From contig CADCWJ010000701.1 of NCBI GenBank assembly GCA_902806365.1, forward strand, positions 1 to 29,788: a stretch of 29,788 bases of DNA, given 5' to 3'. The translations under genes and the position numbers were made by a program. The first letter of the stretch is position 1. Every line of letters starts with the position of its first letter. Source of the stretch: an uncultured Thermomicrobiales bacterium. GTDB lineage: Bacteria; Chloroflexota; Chloroflexia; Thermomicrobiales; UBA6265. The notes below the pieces were generated by a model, which did not search any database, was not told where the DNA came from, and saw only the letters and a program-made list of their open reading frames with translations. Positions 16,958-25,119 of the stretch are shown here, in pieces.

Positions 16958-16986
16958 ATTATATAGAACATACGTTCTTATCGCAA
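16958..16986 (-). promoter_or_regulatory. Sigma-70-type promoter of the small gene
   Basis: On the minus strand, TTGCGA (16986-16981) and a perfect TATAAT (16963-16958) are separated by exactly 17 nt. The predicted start of transcription is at about 16951, giving a leader of roughly 37 nt before the ATG at 16914. This is the best-looking promoter in the window. Confidence 0.75.
16966..16977. promoter_or_regulatory. LexA/SOS-box-like operator GAAC-N4-GTTC
   Basis: GAACATACGTTC with flanking A/T lies wholly inside the 17-nt spacer of the TTGCGA/TATAAT promoter. GAAC-N4-GTTC is the core of the LexA operator known from Bacillus and actinobacteria. A repressor bound here would block RNA polymerase. 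Identification as a LexA site rests on the sequence match and position only. Confidence 0.6.
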
Positions 16987-17054
16987 GGGTTGACAGCTGC
17001 CCAGAAGGACGCCCGCAACGCGGAAACTGGCCTGAGCGGGTCGCCTGCGGGACG

Positions 17055-17084
17055 TGGACGGACGGACTTCCACCGGCGTATGCT
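17055..17084 (+). promoter_or_regulatory. Weak candidate promoter of the dcw cluster
   Basis: TGGACG (17055-17060) and TATGCT (17079-17084) are 18 nt apart, each matching four of six consensus bases. They lie ahead of the mraZ relic and rsmH, where the cluster promoter is expected. No better plus-strand promoter was seen between 16987 and 17569. Confidence 0.27.
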
Positions 17085-17085
17085 G

Positions 17086-17110
17086 TGGACAAGGTTGAGG
17101 AATGGTGGGC
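17086..17110 (+). promoter_or_regulatory. Possible relic MraZ-box repeats
   Basis: TGGAC (17086), TGAGG (17096) and TGGGC (17106) recur with an exact 10-bp period. MraZ is known to bind direct TGGG-type repeats spaced this way, upstream of mraZ. Only the third copy has the full TGGG, so this could be a decayed operator or chance. Confidence 0.28.
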
Positions 17111-17251
17111 AGAAGCAGCCGCCGATGCGGACGTGGCTCCCTACCTCCCGCAGAGTCATCGCTTCCCACCATTGAACCGGACACTCCTCGCCCTTTCACG
17201 CTCGAACGTGGTTTGGCCCTGCGACGACCGGTACTGGCGCACCGGCCGGTG

Positions 17252-17573
17252 GTGTCCGGGTGACACGAGCGCAACCACGACGCAAGGGGACGGCGCGCGG
17301 CTGCTTCGCGTTTCGCTGGAGGCGTCGCAGATGGCCTGGTGCTCACCCGGGGAATCGTCGGATGCATCATGGTGTAACCGCCGAGTGTCCAGGGCGAGCA
17401 GGGTCCGGATCCCCGGTGCGCTCCGCTCATCTGCGGCAATTGACCGCGAGACGATCGCCGGTGCCGATCATGTCCCGGTTGAGATTTCGGGTCCTGCTTA
17501 CTGGGCCAAGGTCGATACGGCCCTCGACGCATCTGCAGAGCAGCTTGCGTCCCGGCGTGCGGAGCTACTGTGA
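17252..17573 (+). pseudogene. mraZ: mraZ pseudogene (decayed division/cell-wall cluster regulator)
   Basis: MraZ is an AbrB-fold DNA-binding regulator normally encoded first in the dcw cluster, next to rsmH. Here two halves survive in different frames. Frame A, 17264-17174+3 (17264-17177), reads HERNHDARGRRAAASRF, then GGVADGLVLTRGIVGCIMV and a TAA at 17175-17177; intact MraZ has the pattern HERNLDAKGRL...FR...LVLTRGxDxCxxVYP. A TGA at 17261 also replaces the codon just before HER. Frame B, about 17391-17573, reads RVRIPGALRSSAAIDRE, then IAGADHV and PAYWAKVDTALDASAEQL, matching the MraZ C-terminal half (QGRxxIPxxLR..., VxIAGxxxxxEIW...W). About 35-40 central codons are missing, and a small deletion around 17401 accounts for the frame change. 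An open frame 17085-17573 runs through the C-terminal half but has an unrelated N-terminus. The relic ends in GTGA, overlapping the rsmH start. Confidence 0.8.
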
Positions 17574-18604
17574 CCGAGGGATCGACACGTTCGCGTCGAA
17601 GTGCAAGCAACGCTTTTGAAACGGCCCCGGATGCCTCGGGGAACGGCCATCGCACGGTGCTCCTCGAGGAGGCGATCGAGAGTCTCGCGCCGCGACGGAA
17701 TGGCACCTATATCGACGCCACGTTCGGCGGTGGCGGGCACACGCGCGCGCTGCTCGACGAGCCGTCGGCGGTCGGTACGGTCTACGCGATCGACGCCGAC
17801 GCGGACGCGATCGACCGTGCTCGCGCGTTGGCGCGCGAACCCCGGTACCAGGGTCGCCTGATTCCCGTTCATGCCAATTTTCGTTCTTTGCGGGCGATCG
17901 CCGGGATGTACGGAATGGACCGTGCGGATGGCTTGTTGATGGATTTGGGACTTTCGTCGTACCAGCTTGATGAAGCCGAGCGCGGTTTTGCCTTTCGCTT
18001 CGATGCTCCCCTCGACATGCGGTTTGACCGGCATGCTGGGCAGACGGCGCGCGAGTTCGTGAACGACCGTTCCGAATCAGATCTGGCGGCAGTTCTCTGG
18101 AGGTTTGGGCAGGAGCCGAAATCGCGGCAGATTGCGGCCGCGATCGTGCGTGCACGGACCCGGGAGCCCATCGAAACGACAATGCAGCTCGCGGACATCG
18201 TGGAGCGTGCGGTGGGCGGGCGAAGGGACCGGGCGACGCATCCCGCGACGCGGACGTTCCAGTCGATCCGGATCGAGATCAACGCCGAGCTCGAATCGCT
18301 CGAAGCCGCCCTCATCGCGGCGGTCGACCTGCTCGCGCCAGGTGCCCGGCTCGTCGTCATCTCCTTCCATTCGCTGGAAGATCGGCTGGTCAAGCGCTTC
18401 ATCGCTGCCGAGGCGGCGACCTGCGTGTGCCCGCCTGCTCAGCCGATATGCACGTGCGACACTATTCCTCGCCTTCGCCGGATCGGCGGAGCCCTGAAGC
18501 CCTCCAAAGACGAACTCGACGCAAACCCCCGGAGCCGGAGTGCGATCATGCGAGTCGCTGAACGCCTCGCGCCCGACGGGCAACCGGTCATGAGAGGAGG
18601 TTGA
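17570..18604 (+). CDS. rsmH: 16S rRNA (cytosine(1402)-N(4))-methyltransferase
   Basis: RsmH (MraW) methylates N4 of C1402 in the decoding centre of 16S rRNA using SAM. The protein is 344 aa; homologues are about 300-320, the extra length being an unconserved N-terminus of about 25 residues. Signatures: HRTVLLEEAIESL (27-39), the SAM loop YIDATFGGGGHTRALL (47-62), MDLGLSSYQLDEAERGFAFRFDAPLDMR, TRTFQSIRIEINAELESLE, VISFHSLEDRLVKRF and a C-terminal LRRIGGALKPS-x-DE-x-x-NPRSRSA. GTG at 17570 has GGAG at 17561-17564, and the codon overlaps the end of the mraZ relic in GTGA. The next gene, murF, starts 3 nt past this stop. Confidence 0.95.
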   Translation: MTEGSTRSRRSASNAFETAPDASGNGHRTVLLEEAIESLAPRRNGTYIDATFGGGGHTRALLDEPSAVGTVYAIDADADAIDRARALAREPRYQGRLIPVHANFRSLRAIAGMYGMDRADGLLMDLGLSSYQLDEAERGFAFRFDAPLDMRFDRHAGQTAREFVNDRSESDLAAVLWRFGQEPKSRQIAAAIVRARTREPIETTMQLADIVERAVGGRRDRATHPATRTFQSIRIEINAELESLEAALIAAVDLLAPGARLVVISFHSLEDRLVKRFIAAEAATCVCPPAQPICTCDTIPRLRRIGGALKPSKDELDANPRSRSAIMRVAERLAPDGQPVMRGG

Positions 18605-18606
18605 CG

Positions 18607-20082
18607 ATGCCGCGTTATCGATTGAAAGACGTGCTCGCCGGCACCCTGGGAGAACTTCGGGGCGACATTGCCATGAGCGCTGCGTTCAGCGGACTCCAGC
18701 GCGACGCGCGCGTGGTTAACCCCGGAGATCTCTACCTTGCGGTCAGGGGCGAGCGGTACGACGGCAACGTGTTCTGCGCCGATGCGGCGGCGCGGGGAGC
18801 GGCGGCAGCGATCGTCGATCGGACGTGGGCGGATCGTCAGGACTCGTTGCCGCTTCCCCTGATTGTGGTCGACAACACGATTGAGGCGCTTCAGCGGTGG
18901 GCACGATGGCGGCGGGACCGGCTCGATACCAGAGTCGTGGGCGTGACCGGCAGCATCGGCAAGACCAGCGCGAAGGAGTCGATCGCCGCGGTGCTCTCCC
19001 AGGCGCAGACGGTGTATCGAAGCCCCGGCAGCTTCAACAACGAGATTGGTCTGCCCCTCTCGCTTCTCGAAGCCGAGGACGATGTCGATGTCATGGTGCT
19101 CGAGATGGGGGGCGCCTACGCCTTTGGCGAGCTTCGGCTCCTGGCCGGGATTGCCCAGCCGGATGTTGGCGTCGTCACAAACGTGCATCCAGTCCATCTC
19201 GAGCGGATGGGATCGATCGAGGCGATCGCCGAGACAAAGACCGAGTTGGTCGAGGCTTTGCCATCGAATGGAATCGCGATCCTCAACGGTGACGATGCCC
19301 GCGTGCGCGCCATGGCGTCACGAACGCAGGCACGAGTGTTGTTCTACGGGCTCAACGAGAACAACCACGTTCGCGCCGACAGCGTAACGACACACGGCCT
19401 CAGGGGCACCAGCTTCTGGCTGACGATCGATGGTGACCGAAACTTCGTGAAGGTTCCGTTCGTCGGTGCGCACGGGGTTCAGGTGGCACTCGTGGCGCTG
19501 GCCGTGGGCCACAGTTTCGGCATGCATATCGCGCAGATGCTGACCGGTCTCCAGGATCCGGGGGTGCAGGTGCGCCTCATGTTCGTGACCGGGCCGAACG
19601 GATCGCAGCTCATCGACGATACCTATAATGCCAGCACGCCGTCCGTGCTCTCCGCCCTTGGGCTGCTGGCGGATGTGCCTGGTCGGCGTCGGATCGCCGT
19701 GCTCGGCGACATGCGCGAGCTGGGACGCATCTCGGACGACGAGCACCGCATCGTCGGGCGCCGGGCCGGTGACACGGTCGATGTCCTGATGACCTATGGT
19801 GAATCGGCGCGGCTTATCGCCGAGGAAGCGCTCGCGGTAAGGCGAAAGGGCCGCCCGCTGACCGCACATTCGTTCGGCGAGTCCGAGAAGGCGGACCTTG
19901 TGGCGCTTCTTCGCCAGACCCTCGTCAACGGCGATATCGTGCTCTTCAAGGGATCGAGAGGGCTGGCCATGGAAACGATCGTTGAGGAACTGCGGTTCGA
20001 GGGACGTGGTGCCGAGACTGACGTCGACAGCCTGCCGAAGGCGGCGACGTTCGCGATCGAGCCCAATGCGGAGGGTGCATGA
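18607..20082 (+). CDS. murF: UDP-N-acetylmuramoyl-tripeptide--D-alanyl-D-alanine ligase
   Basis: Adds D-Ala-D-Ala to UDP-MurNAc-tripeptide in the cytoplasm. 491 aa from ATG 18607, which has AGGAGG at 18595-18600 (6 nt spacing); a TTG at 18601 overlapping the rsmH stop is too close to the ribosome site. Seen: the N-domain SRxVxPGDLYLA-type strand (DARVVNPGDLYLAVRGERYDG), P-loop GSIGKTSAKE (115-124), SFNNEIGLPLSLL, EMGG with VTNVHPVHLERMGS, the LNGDD strand, and the C-domain DDTYNASTPSVLSALGLL and VLGDMRELG, typical for MurF rather than MurE. It directly follows rsmH; the usual ftsL, ftsI and murE are not between them. ATGA overlap with mraY. Confidence 0.92.
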   Translation: MPRYRLKDVLAGTLGELRGDIAMSAAFSGLQRDARVVNPGDLYLAVRGERYDGNVFCADAAARGAAAAIVDRTWADRQDSLPLPLIVVDNTIEALQRWARWRRDRLDTRVVGVTGSIGKTSAKESIAAVLSQAQTVYRSPGSFNNEIGLPLSLLEAEDDVDVMVLEMGGAYAFGELRLLAGIAQPDVGVVTNVHPVHLERMGSIEAIAETKTELVEALPSNGIAILNGDDARVRAMASRTQARVLFYGLNENNHVRADSVTTHGLRGTSFWLTIDGDRNFVKVPFVGAHGVQVALVALAVGHSFGMHIAQMLTGLQDPGVQVRLMFVTGPNGSQLIDDTYNASTPSVLSALGLLADVPGRRRIAVLGDMRELGRISDDEHRIVGRRAGDTVDVLMTYGESARLIAEEALAVRRKGRPLTAHSFGESEKADLVALLRQTLVNGDIVLFKGSRGLAMETIVEELRFEGRGAETDVDSLPKAATFAIEPNAEGA

Positions 20083-21122
20083 TCGCTGGTGACTTCATAT
20101 CGGCGATGGCTCCGCTTGCCACCGCGCAGGTGATGCCGACGGATCCCAACGACAACATGGCGGTCTCACTTGCCATCGCCGGGCTGGCCTTTCTCGTGAC
20201 GGTCATAGTGGGCAGACCAATCATCACCTTCCTGCGGCTCAAGAAAGTGGGCAAGAAGGTCCGGCTCGAGCTCGAGAAGCACCAGGGCAAGGCGGGAACG
20301 CCCACGATGGGAGGCATCATGATCTGCCTCTCGGTCGTACTCATCACACTGGTGTTCAATACGGTCGGCCGTCTCTCGATGCTGCTTCCCATTGGCGTTT
20401 TGCTCGCCGCCGGTGCCCTTGGTGCGGTCGATGACCGGATGAACCTGGTCGGCGGGAAGCGGAGCGGGATGACCGCCCGCCTCCAGTTCGCCTGGCTGAG
20501 CGTGTTCGGACTCGTCGCCTCGCTGATCCTGCATTCGCCCGATCCGTTCGGGCTCGACCTGCGGCACATGTACATCCCGTTCTTTGGCCGCTACGACATT
20601 GGCTGGATCTACGTGCCGATCGCGGCGTTCGCGATCATCGGCATGGCCAATGCCGTGAATCTCACCGACGGGCTGGATACCCTGGCCGCGGGCACGGCAG
20701 CCGTCGCGTTCTGCTCGTACGGGATCATCGCCTACCGTCAGGGACAGGTGGGGGTAGTCGCCTTCTGCTTTACCATGGTCGGGTCGCTGGCGGGATTCCT
20801 CTGGTTCAACGCCCATCCAGCGCAGGTGATCATGGGGGATACCGGCGCTCTCGCGATCGGCGCGGCGCTGGCTACAGCGGCATTCATGACGGGGCAGTGG
20901 CTGCTCCTGCCGATCGTCGGCGCGGTCTTCGTCGCCGAGGCGCTCTCCGTCATTATTCAGGTCGTCTACTTCAAGGCCACCAAGGGCAAGCGGTTCTTCA
21001 AGATGGCGCCGCTGCATCATCACTTCGAGCTGCTCGGCTGGTCAGAAACCCAGGTCACCATGCGTCTGTGGCTCGCCGGGATGATGGCTGGATTACTGGG
21101 CGTCGCATTGGCCCTGCTGTAG
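20079..21122 (+). CDS. mraY: Phospho-N-acetylmuramoyl-pentapeptide-transferase
   Basis: Integral membrane enzyme that transfers phospho-MurNAc-pentapeptide to undecaprenyl phosphate, making lipid I. 347 aa with about ten hydrophobic segments. Motifs: GKAGTPTMGGI after the first loop, LGAVDDRMNL (the Asp-Asp pair), NAVNLTDGLDTLAAG, MGDTGALAIG with the conserved Asp, and KMAPLHHHFELLGWSE, the His-rich loop unique to MraY. ATG at 20079 overlaps the murF stop (ATGA) and has GGAGGG at 20070-20075. The N-terminus (first 25 residues) precedes the first helix and is slightly longer than usual. Confidence 0.95.
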   Translation: MIAGDFISAMAPLATAQVMPTDPNDNMAVSLAIAGLAFLVTVIVGRPIITFLRLKKVGKKVRLELEKHQGKAGTPTMGGIMICLSVVLITLVFNTVGRLSMLLPIGVLLAAGALGAVDDRMNLVGGKRSGMTARLQFAWLSVFGLVASLILHSPDPFGLDLRHMYIPFFGRYDIGWIYVPIAAFAIIGMANAVNLTDGLDTLAAGTAAVAFCSYGIIAYRQGQVGVVAFCFTMVGSLAGFLWFNAHPAQVIMGDTGALAIGAALATAAFMTGQWLLLPIVGAVFVAEALSVIIQVVYFKATKGKRFFKMAPLHHHFELLGWSETQVTMRLWLAGMMAGLLGVALALL

Positions 21123-21142
21123 TGGGAAGGGAACCCGACATC

Positions 21143-22594
21143 GTGAAACCGGGTGCGTCAGGCGACACCTTCGCCGGGAAACGGGTCACCGTGATGGGGC
21201 TCGGTGTGCTCGGCGGCGGTGTCGGCGTCTGCCGCTATCTCGTCTCCCGGGGTGCCCTCGTGACCGTCACCGATATGCGCCAGGAAGCCGACCTCAGGGA
21301 GCCTCTGGACCAGCTCAAGGGGCTGCCGGTCACGTTGCGCCTCGGCGGTCACGACATCGATGACTTCCGATCGTCGCGAGCTGATATCGTCGTCCGCAAT
21401 CCCGGCGTTCCGTACGACTCCCCGTTCCTGCTCGCCGCCCGCGCTGATGGGGTCGTGGTCGAGATGGAGATGTCGATCTTCTTCCGGGCTTGTCCGGCAC
21501 CGGTCATGGCGGTGACCGGGACCAAGGGCAAGACCACTGTCTCCGCACTTCTCGGCGAGATCGTGACCGCGTGGCGATCGTATGCGCTCCTGGCCGGCAA
21601 CATGGGAGTATCCGCGCTGCTGGAGCTCGATCGCGTGGAGCGAGACACGCCGGTGGTGATCGAGCTGTCCAGTTTCCAGATCGAGGCATTGATCGAGCAT
21701 GCGCTCGCCCCTCACGTCGCGGTGCTGACCAACATCTCCGAAGACCATCTCGATCGCTACAGGGATTTTGCGGAGTATAGCGGCGTGAAACGCGGGCTCG
21801 CCCATGCGATGACGGAGGACGATGTCGTCGTCTACAACAGTGACGACCCGGAAGTGACGAGGATCGTTGCGGAAACCCGGGCGCGGACGGTGCCGTTTGG
21901 CCGCGCCGAGCCACGCGGCAATGGCGCCTGGCTGGCAGGTGGCCGTGATTTGATGGTGCGCCTGGACGGAGCGGTGCACCATTGGGGGCGCCCCGGCGTG
22001 CTCGCGCTACAGGGCGATCATGGAGCCATGAACGCGCTGGCCGCGGTCGCCGCCGCCAAGTCGTACGGCGTCCCGGATGACGCCATCGCGATCGGCCTGG
22101 CCCGGTTCAAGGGCGTCCCGAACCGGCTGGAACAGGTCGCGGTGATCGACGGTGTGGGATACGTCAACGATACATCGGCGACCGCGCCGGCTGCCGCGAT
22201 CGCCGGGGTGCGGGTTTTGGGAGCACGCTCGCGCACGCTCCATCTGATTGCCGGGGGTGCGGACAAGCGGACCGATCTCGCGCCATTCGCCGATGAGATC
22301 GGCGCGACCAATGCTCGTGTTTACCTTTTGGAGGGCGCGGCAACCGACTCGTTGCATGCCATGTTGGAGGAGCGCTCAGCCATGATCGCCGGTCGCTTCG
22401 AGAGCATGGCGGAGGCGGTGAGGCATGCCGCCGCCGAAGCCTCCGCGGGCGATATCGTCGCGCTCTGCCCGGGGTGTGCCAGCTTTGGCATGTTCCGGAA
22501 CGAGTTCGACCGGGGAGAGCAGTTCCGGATCGCCGTCGAGGACGTGAAACACCGTGTCGCGCCGGCGCTTCCTGGAACGAACCTGGCCGGATAG
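21143..22594 (+). CDS. murD: UDP-N-acetylmuramoylalanine--D-glutamate ligase
   Basis: Adds D-Glu to UDP-MurNAc-L-Ala. 483 aa from GTG 21143. Domains: Rossmann N-domain (VTVMGLGVLGGGVGVC, NPGVPYDSP), central ATPase with TGTKGKTTVSALL (125-136), VIELSSFQIEAL and LTNISEDHLDRY, and C-domain (GVPNRLEQV, VNDTSATAPAAAIAG, LIAGGADKRTDL, LCPGCASFGMF), all MurD signatures. The start is not certain: GTG 21122, overlapping the mraY stop, is also in frame. 21143 is preferred because a purine-rich GGGAAGGGAA (21124-21133) lies between them and the Rossmann strand then begins near residue 14. In the NDSKATN-like segment the Lys is Ser here. Confidence 0.92.
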   Translation: MKPGASGDTFAGKRVTVMGLGVLGGGVGVCRYLVSRGALVTVTDMRQEADLREPLDQLKGLPVTLRLGGHDIDDFRSSRADIVVRNPGVPYDSPFLLAARADGVVVEMEMSIFFRACPAPVMAVTGTKGKTTVSALLGEIVTAWRSYALLAGNMGVSALLELDRVERDTPVVIELSSFQIEALIEHALAPHVAVLTNISEDHLDRYRDFAEYSGVKRGLAHAMTEDDVVVYNSDDPEVTRIVAETRARTVPFGRAEPRGNGAWLAGGRDLMVRLDGAVHHWGRPGVLALQGDHGAMNALAAVAAAKSYGVPDDAIAIGLARFKGVPNRLEQVAVIDGVGYVNDTSATAPAAAIAGVRVLGARSRTLHLIAGGADKRTDLAPFADEIGATNARVYLLEGAATDSLHAMLEERSAMIAGRFESMAEAVRHAAAEASAGDIVALCPGCASFGMFRNEFDRGEQFRIAVEDVKHRVAPALPGTNLAG

Positions 22595-22636
22595 TACGGA
22601 TGCAACAACCCGTTCGGAAAGGCACCGAGGCACCTC

Positions 22637-25066
22637 ATGAGTCGCGTTCGCACCGCTGACAAGCTGCATCCCCTCCCGTTGCCTCCCGCAACGATCCACT
22701 TCATCGGGATCGGGGGCATCAGCATGAGTGGTCTCGCCACGATGCTCCTCGACAAGGGGTATGCCGTCTCCGGTTCCGATATCGCGGAATCGGCACAGAC
22801 CCAACTCTTGCGCGCGCGCGGCGTCGAGATCGTGCTTGGCCATCACGACCCCGGACTCGCCGAGCGGGCCGATATCGTCGTCAGCACGCGCCGGGCGGAA
22901 CTGAACGCCGCGACCGAGCTGGCGGGAGCGCGCGCGACAGGTTCGCTCATCGTCAAGCGGGGGCAACTGCTGGCGATGATCGCGGACGACCTGATCTGCG
23001 TGGCGGTTGCTGGCACGCACGGGAAATCGACCACCACCGCGATGATCACATCCGTCCTCGTCGATCTCGGACTCGACCCAAGCTACGCGGTCGGCGCCAC
23101 CATGCCGGCGCTCGGCACCAATACGGCGGCTGGTTCCGGGCCGCACATGACGATCGAGGCCGACGAGTTCGATCGCTCGTTCCTCTGGCTCCGGCCGGAC
23201 GTCGCGGTCGTGACATCGGTGAGCTTCGATCATCCCGACATCTATGCCGATCAGGACGACTACGACGCTGCCTTTCTTGCGTTCGCGCGGGGAATCGCGC
23301 CCGGTGGCCCCCGCCGGGGCACGCTCGTGCTTGCGGCCGATGATCCGGGATGCAGGAGGCTGCACCAGGCTCTGATCCGGGACGGTGATCCCGGCTTCGA
23401 CGTCGTGACTTTTGGCGAGGCAGACGAGGCGGACTGGCGTCTTGAATCCGACGATGACGGCTGGACCTTCGTCGACGATCACGGAAAGCGACATCGGGCC
23501 CGCCTGAATGTGGCGGGACGCCATAACGCCCGCAATGCGATCGCCGCGATCGCCGCACTGGCGGCACTGGAGATCGAGCCGGAACGGTCCATCCCCGCGC
23601 TCACCCGGTTCACCGGTGTCGGTCGTCGCTTCGAGCACAAGGGCCGCATCCACCATGTCGATGTCATCGACGACTACGCGCATCACCCGGAGGAGATCGC
23701 CGCCGTGCTGTCGGCCGCACGGGATCTTTACCCAGGCCGGCGGATCGTGGCGGTTCATCAGCCTCACACGTATACGCGTACGAAGACCCTGCTGGATGGG
23801 TTCGTTTCGGCGCTGAACGGGGCCGATCAGATCGTGCTGCTTGATCTCTATCCCTCAGGGGAGACGGACACGCTCGGGGTGTCGTCACGGGACATCCTCG
23901 ACCGGCTCGGAAAGCCGGCCCAGGCCGCGTCCGGGCCAGAGGACGCGGCGGCCAGGACGGCCGCACTGGCCCGGCACGGGGATGTCGTGCTGACCCTCGG
24001 CGCCGGAGATATCACCCGGACGGGCGCGCTGTTGCTGGAGCACCTGACCAATCGGGAATCACCAAGCGACACCAAATCCGAGGTGACGGCACCGGTCACG
24101 ACGCCGCGGCAAGCAAGGCGGAAGCCAGAACCAGGGTTTGCGGTCCCTGGGCATCCCAGGCTTGTCGTCAAACCCGACGCGGACATGTCGTTGTACACGA
24201 CGATGCGGCTTGGAGGCAGCGCCGATTTCCTGATTCGGGCCACCACTGCCGAGGACATCGTCGTCGCCCAGGAATGGGCGCTTCAGGAACGTCTCCCCGT
24301 CAGTGTGATCGGCGGCGGGAGTAATCTGCTGGTGGGAGATAAGGGCATTCGTGGTCTGGTCATCGTGGCCCGGACCACCGGCGAGCGCGCCTCGGGGCAG
24401 TTGACCATCGAAGACCGCGATGATTCTGTCGTGCTCACGGTCGACGCCCAGGCTCCCCTGTCATGGGTTGGCCGCTATTGCGCCGAGCACGGCTGGGCGG
24501 GCATGGACTGGGGAGTCGGCCTCCCCGGCCAGATCGGTGGCGCGACGGTCAACAACGCCGGGGCCCACGGCACCGAACTCAAGGATAATCTGGTCGCAAT
24601 CGACGTACTCCTGGATTCGGGCGAGATCGCGCGCATGCCGGCGACCTGGCTCGAAGCCGCTTACCGGATGACGAAGATCAAGGGCACCGAACGACCCCGG
24701 CCGTGGACGGTGCTGCGCTCGGTGTTCGAACTCACGAAGGACGACCCCACGAAGCTTGTCGCGCTCGCTGACGAACATGCGGATTTCCGCAAGCGAACCC
24801 AACCCACCGGGGCGTGCTCCGGCTCCACTTTTACCAACCCGCCCGGTGACTATGCGGGGCGGCTGCTGGAAGAGGCTGGGCTCAAGGGGTACACGGTCGG
24901 CGCGATGCAGTTCTCGCCGAAGCACGCGAACTGGGTGGTCAATACGGGCGGCGGCACCGCGCGAGACGCCTGGGCGCTGATCCAGCATGCGCGATCGGTG
25001 GTGAAAGAGCGTTACGACATCGAGCTCCACCCCGAGATCGAACGCATCGGCGAGCACCTCGACTGA
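22637..25066 (+). CDS. murC-murB: MurC-MurB fusion: UDP-N-acetylmuramate--L-alanine ligase / UDP-N-acetylenolpyruvoylglucosamine reductase
   Basis: 809 aa bifunctional protein with no stop or ribosome site between the halves. MurC part (1 to about 472): FIGIGGISMSGLA (22-34), P-loop AGTHGKSTTTAM (125-136), EADEFDRSFL, SFDHPDIY, NVAGRHNARN, DDYAHHPEEI (345-354), HQPHTYTRTK (374-383). A polar linker (about 473-505) joins it to MurB: TTMRLGGSADFLI, FAD-binding GGGSNLLV (559-566), GLPGQIGGATVNNAGAHG (628-645), SGSTFTNPPG with the proton-donor Ser730, and ELHPEIERIG with Glu800. The absence of the extra Tyr loop suggests a type II MurB. In the GSxFKNP motif the Lys is Thr733. ATG 22637 has GAGG at 22627-22630. 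Normally separate genes; MurB makes the substrate chemically upstream of MurC. Confidence 0.93.
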   Translation: MSRVRTADKLHPLPLPPATIHFIGIGGISMSGLATMLLDKGYAVSGSDIAESAQTQLLRARGVEIVLGHHDPGLAERADIVVSTRRAELNAATELAGARATGSLIVKRGQLLAMIADDLICVAVAGTHGKSTTTAMITSVLVDLGLDPSYAVGATMPALGTNTAAGSGPHMTIEADEFDRSFLWLRPDVAVVTSVSFDHPDIYADQDDYDAAFLAFARGIAPGGPRRGTLVLAADDPGCRRLHQALIRDGDPGFDVVTFGEADEADWRLESDDDGWTFVDDHGKRHRARLNVAGRHNARNAIAAIAALAALEIEPERSIPALTRFTGVGRRFEHKGRIHHVDVIDDYAHHPEEIAAVLSAARDLYPGRRIVAVHQPHTYTRTKTLLDGFVSALNGADQIVLLDLYPSGETDTLGVSSRDILDRLGKPAQAASGPEDAAARTAALARHGDVVLTLGAGDITRTGALLLEHLTNRESPSDTKSEVTAPVTTPRQARRKPEPGFAVPGHPRLVVKPDADMSLYTTMRLGGSADFLIRATTAEDIVVAQEWALQERLPVSVIGGGSNLLVGDKGIRGLVIVARTTGERASGQLTIEDRDDSVVLTVDAQAPLSWVGRYCAEHGWAGMDWGVGLPGQIGGATVNNAGAHGTELKDNLVAIDVLLDSGEIARMPATWLEAAYRMTKIKGTERPRPWTVLRSVFELTKDDPTKLVALADEHADFRKRTQPTGACSGSTFTNPPGDYAGRLLEEAGLKGYTVGAMQFSPKHANWVVNTGGGTARDAWALIQHARSVVKERYDIELHPEIERIGEHLD

Positions 25067-25119
25067 TTGTTTCTCGCTCCTGTATCCCGGGAGTTGATTC
25101 GGAAAGGGCATCCGCTTCG

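Noticed and set aside
16990..16995. TTGACA on the plus strand as a -35 for the dcw cluster
   Set aside because: No -10-like hexamer occurs 15-19 bp downstream, where the sequence is GC-rich.
16987..17251. A structured RNA such as RNase P RNA or a tRNA in the gap before rsmH
   Set aside because: None of the conserved RNase P, tRNA T-loop or SRP RNA blocks could be found on either strand.
17085..17573. Open frame of 162 codons ahead of rsmH
   Set aside because: Its last 60 residues are the MraZ C-terminal half, but the first two thirds match nothing, while MraZ N-terminal residues appear in another frame. It is a chance frame through a pseudogene.
16978..17706. Minus-strand open frame of 242 codons over the same gap
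   Set aside because: Arg/Pro/Ser-rich composition, overlaps the start of rsmH and the promoter of the small gene, and has no recognisable motif. Typical antisense frame in high-GC DNA.
22376..23767. Minus-strand open frame of 463 codons opposite murD and murC
   Set aside because: Composition of an antisense shadow (Arg, His, Asp, Gly), and it covers clear MurD and MurC motifs on the plus strand.
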